A stretch of 64,000 bases of DNA from CBDDLD01 sp965230605 (GTDB taxonomy: Bacteria > Bacteroidota > Bacteroidia > Flavobacteriales > Flavobacteriaceae). The position numbers and the translations under genes were made by a program. Shown piece by piece: positions 1 to 6,549 of the stretch (the stretch's first letter is position 1; each line of letters opens with the position of its first letter). A model generated the notes under the pieces. That model saw nothing but the letters and a program-made list of their open reading frames with translations. It did no database searches and was not told where the DNA came from. The stretch covers positions 2,976,001 through 3,040,000 of the forward strand of contig CBDDLD010000004.1 in NCBI GenBank assembly GCA_965230605.1, written 5' to 3'.

Positions 1-353
1 GGGTGATCAGAAGACGCCGGGTCTTTCTCTCCCTTACAATAATCACAACTTTCTCCTTCAGCATTAACGTTACCACCATTATCTAAAAAATCTATAGCCG
101 CTTGTCTTAAGTCCTTAACATCCATTTCTTCTTCCTCAACTAGGAGTTGATCATGTCTATTAAGTAGAACCGTGAATAGATTTCTCTGTCTAATTATTGG
201 TGGCTCAACTTCAGAATTATCAATTGGAGGTAAGCTTCTTAGTATCCCTTTATCTTTTTCAATAGTTGTCGTTACTAAGAAAAAGATCAATAGTAAGAAG
301 GCGATGTCCGCCATAGATCCGGCATTTACTTCCGGTGCTGATCGTTTTGCCAT
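1..353 (-). CDS. exbD: ExbD/TolR-family biopolymer transport protein (3' end outside window)
   Basis: The first 117 codons are visible and the C-terminus lies off the left edge. The protein begins MAKRSAPEVNAGSMADIAFL, a short cytoplasmic stretch followed by one membrane segment with the conserved Asp (MADIAFLLLIFFLVTT) that carries protons in ExbD/TolR proteins. A periplasmic part follows, ending in the visible portion with a CDYC pair. ExbD works with ExbB to couple the proton gradient to TonB-dependent outer-membrane transport. The gene lies downstream of a membrane protein and an ExbB-like gene on the same strand, 14 bp apart, so the three probably form one operon. The family is clear; the exact substrate system is not. 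Confidence 0.88.
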   Translation of the reverse strand, partial: MAKRSAPEVNAGSMADIAFLLLIFFLVTTTIEKDKGILRSLPPIDNSEVEPPIIRQRNLFTVLLNRHDQLLVEEEEMDVKDLRQAAIDFLDNGGNVNAEGESCDYCKGEKDPASSDH

Positions 354-367
354 AATCTTACTGTTTT

Positions 368-811
368 TTATTTACTAATCATTTTTTTAACTCCAGAGAA
401 TAACATGGTTAATGCCGCTACTACTATGAGAATGTAGAAGGCTGTTAAGCCCGCTCCAACCATATGTGATTGGCCTTCAGTTGCAAAACCTTCTTGAAGT
501 TTGTACTGTGTAGGGTCACCTCCAGATACTACATATGATATAATAAGCACTGCAGCGAAGATTCCTACTCCTAGTAACGTATTCTTTAAAGATTTAGTGT
601 TTGTAAATAGGTTTTTGACAACAAAAACTACTACAAATAAAAGCACTAATCCTAATATAATATAAGCTGCGTAAGCCATTGGGTCTACTAACCCAGCACT
701 TTCACCACTCTTAATAGCGTCGTCTCCAGCAGAAATGATTCTGACTAAGAAAACAATACCAGCAAGACCAATAATAGCAGCTACTATTTTTAATATCTTG
801 TGTAAATTCAT
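368..811 (-). CDS. Small multi-pass membrane protein of the exbB-exbD operon
   Basis: This 147-residue protein is very hydrophobic, with about four predicted membrane segments (near residues 7-26, 46-66, 76-95 and 117-140) and no recognised catalytic motif. It starts 9 bp after the upstream exbB-like gene and is followed 14 bp later by exbD. Bacteroidota exbB/exbD loci often carry such an extra small membrane protein, and it may be an accessory subunit of the proton channel. That role is inferred from position only; I do not recognise a named family. Confidence 0.75.
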   Translation of the reverse strand: MNLHKILKIVAAIIGLAGIVFLVRIISAGDDAIKSGESAGLVDPMAYAAYIILGLVLLFVVVFVVKNLFTNTKSLKNTLLGVGIFAAVLIISYVVSGGDPTQYKLQEGFATEGQSHMVGAGLTAFYILIVVAALTMLFSGVKKMISK

Positions 812-820
812 AATTCGCTA

Positions 821-1594
821 TTATTTTTTGTGTCTTACTAATAAGTCCATTAATGTAATTGATGCATCTTCCATATCGTTAACAATGCTATCAATTTTTG
901 CAATAATATAGTTATAGAATATTTGAAGTATAATCGCTACGATAAGACCGAATACCGTTGTTAAAAGTGCTACTTTAATACCTCCAGCAACAAGTGATGG
1001 TTGCATATCACCGGCAGCTTCAATCTTATCAAAGGCTTGAATCATACCAATTACAGTACCCATGAATCCTAACATTGGTGCTAATGCGATGAATAATGAA
1101 ATCCATGATACATTTTTCTCTAATTGTCCCATTTGAACACCTCCGTAAGCTACAACCGCTTTTTCAGCAGCATCAATGTCTTCGTCAGCTCTATCTAAAC
1201 CTTGATAGAATATAGAAGCAACAGGTCCTTTTGTATTTCTACATACTTCCTTAGCAGCTTCAATACCTCCAGATGCTAGAGCATCTTCTACATTCTGAGT
1301 TAATTTTTTAGTGTTGGTTGTTGAGAGGTTTAAAAAGATAATTCTTTCTATAGCAATGGCTAATCCAAGAATTAAACATAACAATACAATGCCCATGAAT
1401 CCTGGACCACCTTCAATAAATCGTTTCTTTAATTCTTGATGAAAACTCGTTTCTTCTGCAGGTGCAGAATTTTCATCTTGAGTTACAGTTGTAACAGTTG
1501 TAGTTGCTTCTGTTACCGCAGTTGTTGCATTTGCATTCACAGTTCCGATAGCCATTAAACATGTAATCGCTAGGATAGAAAATAATCTCTTCAT
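821..1594 (-). CDS. exbB: MotA/TolQ/ExbB proton channel family protein
   Basis: A 257-residue protein with an N-terminal signal-like segment, a Thr/Val-rich linker, then a TolQ/ExbB core: one membrane helix near residues 67-90, a cytoplasmic loop, and two further helices near 160-185 and 205-230. The loop after the second helix contains the family-typical GFMGTVIGMIQAFDKI and the third helix region GGIKVALLTTVFGLIVAI. ExbB forms the pentameric inner-membrane channel that surrounds ExbD and energises TonB. It is the first gene of the exbB-membrane protein-exbD set. The extended N-terminus is common in Bacteroidota members. Confidence 0.88.
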   Translation of the reverse strand: MKRLFSILAITCLMAIGTVNANATTAVTEATTTVTTVTQDENSAPAEETSFHQELKKRFIEGGPGFMGIVLLCLILGLAIAIERIIFLNLSTTNTKKLTQNVEDALASGGIEAAKEVCRNTKGPVASIFYQGLDRADEDIDAAEKAVVAYGGVQMGQLEKNVSWISLFIALAPMLGFMGTVIGMIQAFDKIEAAGDMQPSLVAGGIKVALLTTVFGLIVAIILQIFYNYIIAKIDSIVNDMEDASITLMDLLVRHKK

Positions 1595-1668
1595 TGTTCT
1601 TAATCTTAATTTTATTAGTTAAAGTGTTAAAGATAAAAAAAAAATGTAATTATGAATTAAAACTTCAG

Positions 1669-1756
1669 CAGAGAGGAAGGGATTCGAACCCTCGATACGC
1701 TTGTGACGTATACACACTTTCCAGGCGTGCGCCTTCGACCACTCGGCCACCTCTCT
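1669..1756 (-). tRNA. tRNA-Ser (anticodon GGA)
   Basis: An 88-nt tRNA. The acceptor stem AGAGAGG pairs with CCTCTCT, the D-arm reads TGGCCGAGTGG, the anticodon loop is CTGGAAA (anticodon GGA, reading UCC/UCU), there is a long variable arm typical of class II tRNAs, and the T-arm contains GGTTCGAATCC. The discriminator base is G, as expected for serine. No CCA is encoded. It stands alone between exbB and ansA. Confidence 0.95.
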
Positions 1757-1827
1757 GTAGCTCTATAAAATTACAGGACGACAAATAACAAAAAAAACTT
1801 TAAACACTAAAATTTAAGACGTTAATT

Positions 1828-2853
1828 TTAGGTCATCTCGCCCCTTAGGGAGGCCTCAAAAATTGTACCGAAATCTTTAGTGTCGATTTCAGAACCAAGA
1901 AGATACATTAATTTGGTAATTGCAGCTTCAGTGGTCATATCTCTAGCAGATATTAATTCTATAGATTTTAATTGACTACTGGTTTCGTACTGCCCCATCA
2001 AAACACTTCCTCCGGCACATTGGGTTACATTGACAATGAACTTTCCATTCTTAATGGCCTTTCTTAGAGCCGAAACAAACCATTCTTCGGTAGTAGCATT
2101 TCCCGAACCATAGGTTTCTAAAACGATACCTTCTAGTTTATCATTATTTAATATTGGATCTAGTACTGCTTGGGATATTCCCGGAAATAACTTTAATATC
2201 CCCACATTGGTATTCATTGATTTATGGACCTTCAATTGTTTTGTGGCGTCTGGTTGCCATAAATAGTCTTCATTGACTTTCATATGCACTCCAGATTCTG
2301 CTAAATGCGGATAGTTAAGGGATTCGAAGGCTTCAAAATGTTCTGCATTGATTTTTGTTGTTCTATTACCTCTATACAACTTATATTCGAAATACAGCCC
2401 CACTTCTCTAATCACTGGTTTAGTGTCATTACGTAATGAAGCCATTTGAATCGATGTGATTAAGTTTTCCTTTGCATCTGTGCGTAGGTCGCCTATGGGC
2501 AATTGTGATCCTGTAAAGATTACAGGCTTGGAAAGGTTTTCTAACATAAAACTTAAAGCCGAAGCAGAATAACTCATAGTATCACTGCCATGTAGTACCA
2601 CAAAACCATCAAACTTATCGTAATTGTCTTCAATAATTTCAGCAATATCTATCCAGTAAGAGGGATTCATATTGGAAGAATCTATAGGCTCATCAAAAGA
2701 TATGGTTTCGATATTACACTCTAAAAGCCTTAATTCTGGAATACGTTCTAGGATACTATCAAAATCGAACGCTTTTAAAGCTCCGGTATCTACATCTTTG
2801 ATCATACCAATGGTCCCTCCGGTATATACGAGTAATATATTTGGCTTCTGCAT
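1828..2853 (-). CDS. ansA: Type I L-asparaginase
   Basis: 341 residues, the normal length for bacterial type I (cytoplasmic) asparaginase, which hydrolyses L-asparagine to aspartate and ammonia. The N-terminal motif LLVYTGGTIGMI carries the catalytic Thr, and the second motif VVLHGSDTMSYSA carries the Thr-Asp pair. There is no signal peptide, which favours the cytoplasmic type I enzyme. It begins 2 bp after the end of tatD on the same strand, so the two are almost certainly cotranscribed. Confidence 0.93.
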   Translation of the reverse strand: MQKPNILLVYTGGTIGMIKDVDTGALKAFDFDSILERIPELRLLECNIETISFDEPIDSSNMNPSYWIDIAEIIEDNYDKFDGFVVLHGSDTMSYSASALSFMLENLSKPVIFTGSQLPIGDLRTDAKENLITSIQMASLRNDTKPVIREVGLYFEYKLYRGNRTTKINAEHFEAFESLNYPHLAESGVHMKVNEDYLWQPDATKQLKVHKSMNTNVGILKLFPGISQAVLDPILNNDKLEGIVLETYGSGNATTEEWFVSALRKAIKNGKFIVNVTQCAGGSVLMGQYETSSQLKSIELISARDMTTEAAITKLMYLLGSEIDTKDFGTIFEASLRGEMT

Positions 2854-2855
2854 AA

Positions 2856-3623
2856 CTATACTCCAAAAATTTGTTTTGAATTTTCAGTAGTAATCTTGGC
2901 TATTTCTTCTTTAGAATATCCATAAAGTTCTGACAATCGATTCAAAACATTAATTATATATGCACTTTCGTTGCGCTTACCTCTATATGGCTTTGGTGCA
3001 AGGTAGGGTGCATCCGTTTCTAATACAATATTTTTTAGCTCAATTTGATTAATAAACTGATCTATCTTTCCGTTCTTAAATGTAACAACACCACCAATAC
3101 CTAGCTTCATGTTATAGGAAAGAGCCTGTTTTGCCTGAGAGATATCTCCAGTAAAACAATGAAATATGCCAAAAAGGTCGTCATCCTTTTCGGTTTCTAA
3201 AACCTCAAAGATCTCATCAAAGGCTTCCCTACAATGTATAACGATAGGTAGTTTATGTTTTTTAGCCAATTGAATTTGATATTTAAAGGCTTCTTGCTGA
3301 ATGGCCAAAGTACTCTTATCCCAGTATAGATCAATCCCTATTTCACCTACAGCAAAGAATGGTCTTGAGTTCAGCATATCTTCAACATGCTCTAATTCAG
3401 TCTTGTAATTGTCTTTAACATGAGTAGGATGTAATCCCATCATCAAAAACATATAATCGGGATATTTAGATTCTAAATCCAGCATAGCATCTGTATATGT
3501 AGAGTCTATAGCAGGTATAAAGAATCGCTTTACATTATTATTTAATGCATTCTCTATTATTTGGTCTCTATCTTCATCAAAAGCTTCACTATATAGATGT
3601 GTATGGGTATCTGTAATAATCAT
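2856..3623 (-). CDS. tatD: TatD-family metal-dependent hydrolase
   Basis: 255 residues from the ATG at 3623. An upstream in-frame start at 3704 exists, but it would add 27 residues with no family similarity and would cross the promoter. Metal ligands of the TIM-barrel family are visible: THTH near the N-terminus, the Glu of AVGEIGIDLYW, HCREAF, FHCFTGD and the late ETDAPYLAPKPYRGKRNE. TatD proteins are 3'-5' DNases/RNases or D-aminoacyl-tRNA-type hydrolases. Only 4 nt separate the promoter-like TACTTTTG from the ATG, so the transcript is probably leaderless. It heads an operon with ansA. Confidence 0.92.
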   Translation of the reverse strand: MIITDTHTHLYSEAFDEDRDQIIENALNNNVKRFFIPAIDSTYTDAMLDLESKYPDYMFLMMGLHPTHVKDNYKTELEHVEDMLNSRPFFAVGEIGIDLYWDKSTLAIQQEAFKYQIQLAKKHKLPIVIHCREAFDEIFEVLETEKDDDLFGIFHCFTGDISQAKQALSYNMKLGIGGVVTFKNGKIDQFINQIELKNIVLETDAPYLAPKPYRGKRNESAYIINVLNRLSELYGYSKEEIAKITTENSKQIFGV

Positions 3624-3627
3624 AGCG

Positions 3628-3635
3628 CAAAAGTA
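3628..3635 (-). promoter_or_regulatory. -7 promoter element for tatD-ansA (leaderless geometry)
   Basis: Read on the minus strand this is TACTTTTG, matching the Bacteroidota -7 consensus TAnnTTTG. It is followed by the 4 nt CGCT and then the tatD ATG, which places the probable transcription start on or next to the start codon. Confidence 0.6.
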
Positions 3636-3649
3636 ATTCTTTATAATAT

Positions 3650-3657
3650 TATATTTG
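3650..3657 (+). promoter_or_regulatory. -7 promoter element for the retropepsin-like gene
   Basis: TATATTTG matches TAnnTTTG and lies 12 nt before the ATG at 3670. It is divergent from the tatD promoter, with the two -7 elements only 14 bp apart, so the genes share one short control region. Confidence 0.6.
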
Positions 3658-3669
3658 CACAAAATTGTA

Positions 3670-4113
3670 ATGATGGAAACACTCCAAGATTTCTTAATCG
3701 ACAAAGGCTATTCTAAAGTTAAATTAAAACTCACCAACTCAAATCATTTTGAAATGCGGGCTTCTATTAATGGTGTCAAAGGCCGTTTCATATTAGATAC
3801 AGGGGCCTCAAACTCTTGTGTTGGTTTTGAAGCTATACAGCGTTTTAACCTTAAAGTTCAGGACTCAGAAATAAAAGCTGTTGGTGCTGGAGCTTCAGAC
3901 ATGATGACCAAGATTTCTGCTACTAATGAGTTAAAGATTGGAAAGTGGAGGAAAAAACGTGTGGCTTTGATTTTGTTTAATTTGATGCATGTAAATAATG
4001 GTTTGATCAACCATAATTCTGATCCGGTTGACGGTATCATTGGTGCTGATGTTTTAAGAAAAGGTAAGGCTGTGATAGACTATGGAAAAAAGTATCTCTA
4101 CCTAAAACTCTAA
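3670..4113 (+). CDS. Retropepsin-like aspartyl protease family protein
   Basis: 147 residues from the ATG at 3670 (a second ATG follows at 3673). An earlier TTG at 3655 overlaps the promoter element and is unlikely. The protein has a single retropepsin-like domain: the active-site motif FILDTGASNSCVG with catalytic Asp, then a late GIIGADVLRKGKAVIDY segment that matches the flap and second-loop region of these folds. Such single-domain proteins act as dimers. There is no signal peptide or membrane anchor. Its substrate is unknown, and it is transcribed alone and divergently from tatD. Confidence 0.8.
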   Translation: MMETLQDFLIDKGYSKVKLKLTNSNHFEMRASINGVKGRFILDTGASNSCVGFEAIQRFNLKVQDSEIKAVGAGASDMMTKISATNELKIGKWRKKRVALILFNLMHVNNGLINHNSDPVDGIIGADVLRKGKAVIDYGKKYLYLKL

Positions 4114-4173
4114 ATAAAATTTTATTCTCTACAGTTTCTTAGTATATTTAGTTTTCAATTGTATTAATAGCAA

Positions 4174-4803
4174 ATGCAACCTCAACCATCTATTATTATT
4201 GCGGATGATCATCCGTTAATCCTCAAAGGGCTCCACGATTTTTTAAATGAAAAAGGATATAATGTTCTGGCTAGTGCTAAAAACGGTAAAGAAGCTTTAT
4301 CATTAATTAAAGCTCATAATCCGGAAATTGCCATATTAGACATTCAAATGCCATTTTACACCGGAATAGAAATAGCGAAAGAATGTCAGAACTCGAATAT
4401 TGATACAAGAGTTATCCTTATCACTTTTGAAAAAGATGAGAAACTTTATACTAAGGCTAAAGCTCTAGGAATCTATGGTTATGTTTTAAAAGAATTTGCT
4501 TTGGCTGAAATTGAAAATTGTATTGCTTCTGTGACAGAAGGTAAATCTTATTTTAGTCCTGAACTCATTCTTCATATTAAGCCCAACATTAAACCTAAAG
4601 GCATAGATGCTTTAACTGCTACTGAAATTAAAGTACTGTCGCTCATAGCACAAAATAAAACAGCAAAAGAAATTGCAAAAGAGTTGTATGTGTCTGATAG
4701 GACTATTGAGAAACATAAAAGTAACATCAGGCAAAAACTAAGTTTAGATTCTAAACCAAACAGTATTTTACTCTTCACTAAAGAATACGAGGAATTTTTA
4801 TAA
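4174..4803 (+). CDS. NarL/FixJ-type response regulator with LuxR HTH
   Basis: 209 residues. The receiver domain (residues 6-122) has acidic residues D11 and D12, phosphoacceptor D56 in AILDIQMP, T84 and K106. The C-terminal LuxR-type HTH (about 145-205) contains LTATEIKVLSLIAQN and SDRTIEKHKSNIRQKL. It binds DNA as a dimer after phosphorylation. No sensor kinase is encoded nearby. Two bp after its stop codon begins the first of two identical palindromes followed by small-RNA-like units, which suggests these are its own target sites. A TATATTTA element at 4143-4150 is a plausible -7. Confidence 0.92.
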   Translation: MQPQPSIIIADDHPLILKGLHDFLNEKGYNVLASAKNGKEALSLIKAHNPEIAILDIQMPFYTGIEIAKECQNSNIDTRVILITFEKDEKLYTKAKALGIYGYVLKEFALAEIENCIASVTEGKSYFSPELILHIKPNIKPKGIDALTATEIKVLSLIAQNKTAKEIAKELYVSDRTIEKHKSNIRQKLSLDSKPNSILLFTKEYEEFL

Positions 4804-4805
4804 AA

Positions 4806-4825
4806 TATACGTAGAACTACGTATA
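4806..4825. promoter_or_regulatory. Inverted repeat A: predicted response-regulator operator
   Basis: Perfect 9-bp arms TATACGTAG and CTACGTATA separated by AA. The inner 18 bp recur at 4962-4979. The TACGTA core resembles sites of NarL/LuxR-type regulators. The centre lies 34.5 bp before the TTTG of a -7-like element (GACATTTG, 4846-4853). Confidence 0.6.
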
Positions 4826-4857
4826 AATTTCTTCTTTTTATTTAAGACATTTGTGAT

Positions 4858-4946
4858 GTAATGTAGTACTATTTAGTATTATGTTATAGCTATTAATTAG
4901 TTCTTAGGGGAATTAGAAAGCTCTGGGCGTAAGTCCGGAGCTTTTA
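4858..4946 (+). ncRNA. Predicted small RNA A (about 89 nt)
   Basis: The unit lies between the -7-like GACATTTG (4846-4853) and the hairpin-plus-T terminator at 4917-4945. No open reading frame longer than a few codons is present. It contains GCTATTAAT (4889-4897) and TTCTTAGGGG (4901-4910), both matched in unit B, just before a hairpin formed by AAGCTCTGG and CCGGAGCTT followed by a short T-run. The start is inferred from promoter geometry. Function is unknown; the unpaired G-rich segment next to the terminator is a plausible pairing region. Confidence 0.5.
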
Positions 4947-4960
4947 CTTTATATATAAAA

Positions 4961-4980
4961 AATACGTAGAACTACGTATT
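4961..4980. promoter_or_regulatory. Inverted repeat B: second predicted response-regulator operator
   Basis: Arms AATACGTAG and CTACGTATT with spacer AA, identical in the inner 18 bp to the repeat at 4807-4824. Its centre is 35.5 bp before the TTTA of GAAATTTA (5002-5009), within 1 bp of the spacing in unit A. Confidence 0.6.
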
Positions 4981-5013
4981 GACCTGCTTTAGTTTTATTC
5001 GGAAATTTACACT

Positions 5014-5078
5014 GCTATTAATCGACAGCCTCAAGTCTTTTCTTAAGGGGCTCTGAGTGTAGTTACTCAGAGCTTTTA
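5014..5078 (+). ncRNA. Predicted small RNA B (about 65 nt)
   Basis: Tandem sister of unit A: operator-like palindrome, -7-like GAAATTTA, then a non-coding stretch with GCTATTAAT (5013-5021) and TCTTAAGGGG (5041-5050), ending in a strong hairpin GCTCTGAGT/ACTCAGAGC (5050-5073) and T-run. There is no ATG in the unit. The conserved order of short blocks between otherwise diverged units argues for a shared function. Confidence 0.5.
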
Positions 5079-5090
5079 TTTAACAATAAC

Positions 5091-5195
5091 ATGAGAGATA
5101 AAATAAGTACTCAGCAAAGACTACTAGTTATAGTTTTAGTAATATGTTCAATGGCCATGGTGTCTGCAAACATAATCGTTAATTTTTTTAGTTAA
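5091..5195 (+). CDS. 34-residue putative membrane miniprotein
   Basis: A small ORF starting MRDKISTQQR, followed by one hydrophobic helix of about 20 residues rich in Val, Leu and Ile (residues 11-31), ending NFFS. It lies 13 bp after the terminator of small RNA B and before a bidirectional terminator. The charged N-terminus plus single helix fits a small inner-membrane protein, but nothing else supports it, and it could be fortuitous. No family recognised. Confidence 0.35.
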   Translation: MRDKISTQQRLLVIVLVICSMAMVSANIIVNFFS

Positions 5196-5236
5196 TTTAG
5201 TTAGTTAGTTCCTTTACTCTACAAACATTAAGGAAT

Positions 5237-5272
5237 AAAAAAAGCGCAATTTTTAAAGAATTGCGCTTTTTT
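5237..5272. terminator. Bidirectional Rho-independent terminator
   Basis: Hairpin AAGCGCAATT / AATTGCGCTT flanked by A-run and T-run, so it can serve both the plus-strand units on its left and the minus-strand sucB on its right. Confidence 0.8.
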
Positions 5273-5289
5273 AACTATCATTTATTAAA

Positions 5290-6507
5290 CTATAACTCTA
5301 ATGCTTTTTTAACGTCATTACCCATTAACAATTCCTGAGGGTTCTCTATCCCTTCTTTAACGGCTACTAAAAATCCTACAGATTCTTTACCATCTATAAT
5401 TCTGTGATCGTAAGATAGTGCTACATACATTATTGGACGTATCTCTACCTTTCCGTCAACTGCCACAGGACGTTCAACTATATTATGCATCCCAAGAATT
5501 CCACTTTGAGGTGGGTTGATAATAGGTGTAGACAGCATACTTCCAAATACTCCACCATTAGATATAGTAAAGGTTCCACCGGTCATTTCATCAACCGTAA
5601 TTTGGCCATCTCTTGCTCTTATCGCTAAACGTTTTACTTCTGACTCTACACCTCTAAAGGTAAGATTCTCGGCATTTCTTATTACTGGTACCATAAGTCC
5701 TTTTGGTCCTGAAACCGCTATGCTAATATCACAAAAATCATAGGTAAGCATTTCCTTCCCATCAATCATAGAATTTACAGCAGGGTATAACTTAAGTGCT
5801 CTAACCACAGCTAGAGTAAAGAAGCTCATAAAGCCTAAGCTGACACCGTGCTTCGCTTTAAAGTCTTCTTTATATTGTTTACGTAAATCAAAAATGGCAC
5901 TCATATCAACTTCATTAAATGTTGTCAACATGGCTGTTTCATTTTTTGCAGACACTAAACGTTCTGCAACTTTACGTCTTAACATTGATAATTTAGAACG
6001 GCTTTCTCCTCGACTACCTCCTGTAGGTGTTCCCATTGAAGGCACTGCACTAACAGCATCAGCTTTGGTAATTCTTCCATCCTTTCCTGTACCAGAAACT
6101 TCAGAAGGGCTTATTCCTTTTTCATCTAATATCTTTTTAGCTGCTGGGCTTGCTGTACCTGTAGCATAAGTTTCCTTGTTTGCTTTCGCTGGCTTTGGAG
6201 TTTCAGCTTTTGGTTGTTCTTCTTTAGCTGCTTCTTCCTTAACCTGAGCTGCCCCACCTTCTGGAGCTGTGGCACTAGTATCAATTAGACAAACAACTTC
6301 ACCTACCGCCACTGCATCGCCTTCTTCAGCTTTCAAAGTAATCGTTCCGCTGGCTTCAGCAGGTAGTTCTAGTGTGGCTTTGTCACTGTCTACTTCAGCT
6401 ATCGCCTGATCTTTTTCAACATAATCACCATCTGCAACTAACCATTCTGCTATTTCTACTTCTGTAATGGATTCGCCTGGAGAAGGCACTTTCATTTCTA
6501 AAATCAT
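5290..6507 (-). CDS. sucB: 2-oxoglutarate dehydrogenase E2 (dihydrolipoyl succinyltransferase)
   Basis: 405 residues with the expected three-part layout. An N-terminal lipoyl domain carries the lipoylated Lys in VDSDKATLEL. An Ala/Pro/Lys/Glu-rich linker leads to a peripheral-subunit binding domain (SPAAKKILDEKGISPSEV). The catalytic transferase domain has the active-site SYDHRIIDGKESVGF near the C-terminus. It transfers succinyl groups to CoA in the TCA cycle. It lies 42 bp downstream of sucA on the same strand, as in most Flavobacteriaceae, so the two form an operon. The C-terminus is standard. Confidence 0.95.
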   Translation of the reverse strand: MILEMKVPSPGESITEVEIAEWLVADGDYVEKDQAIAEVDSDKATLELPAEASGTITLKAEEGDAVAVGEVVCLIDTSATAPEGGAAQVKEEAAKEEQPKAETPKPAKANKETYATGTASPAAKKILDEKGISPSEVSGTGKDGRITKADAVSAVPSMGTPTGGSRGESRSKLSMLRRKVAERLVSAKNETAMLTTFNEVDMSAIFDLRKQYKEDFKAKHGVSLGFMSFFTLAVVRALKLYPAVNSMIDGKEMLTYDFCDISIAVSGPKGLMVPVIRNAENLTFRGVESEVKRLAIRARDGQITVDEMTGGTFTISNGGVFGSMLSTPIINPPQSGILGMHNIVERPVAVDGKVEIRPIMYVALSYDHRIIDGKESVGFLVAVKEGIENPQELLMGNDVKKALEL

Positions 6508-6549
6508 TGTTCTTTATTTTGTTTAAGCTATGATTTAAACTTTATTAAT

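Noticed and set aside
1594..1788. 64-codon plus-strand ORF
   Set aside because: It runs across the tRNA-Ser gene on the opposite strand; its protein pattern is the familiar artefact of translating an antisense tRNA.
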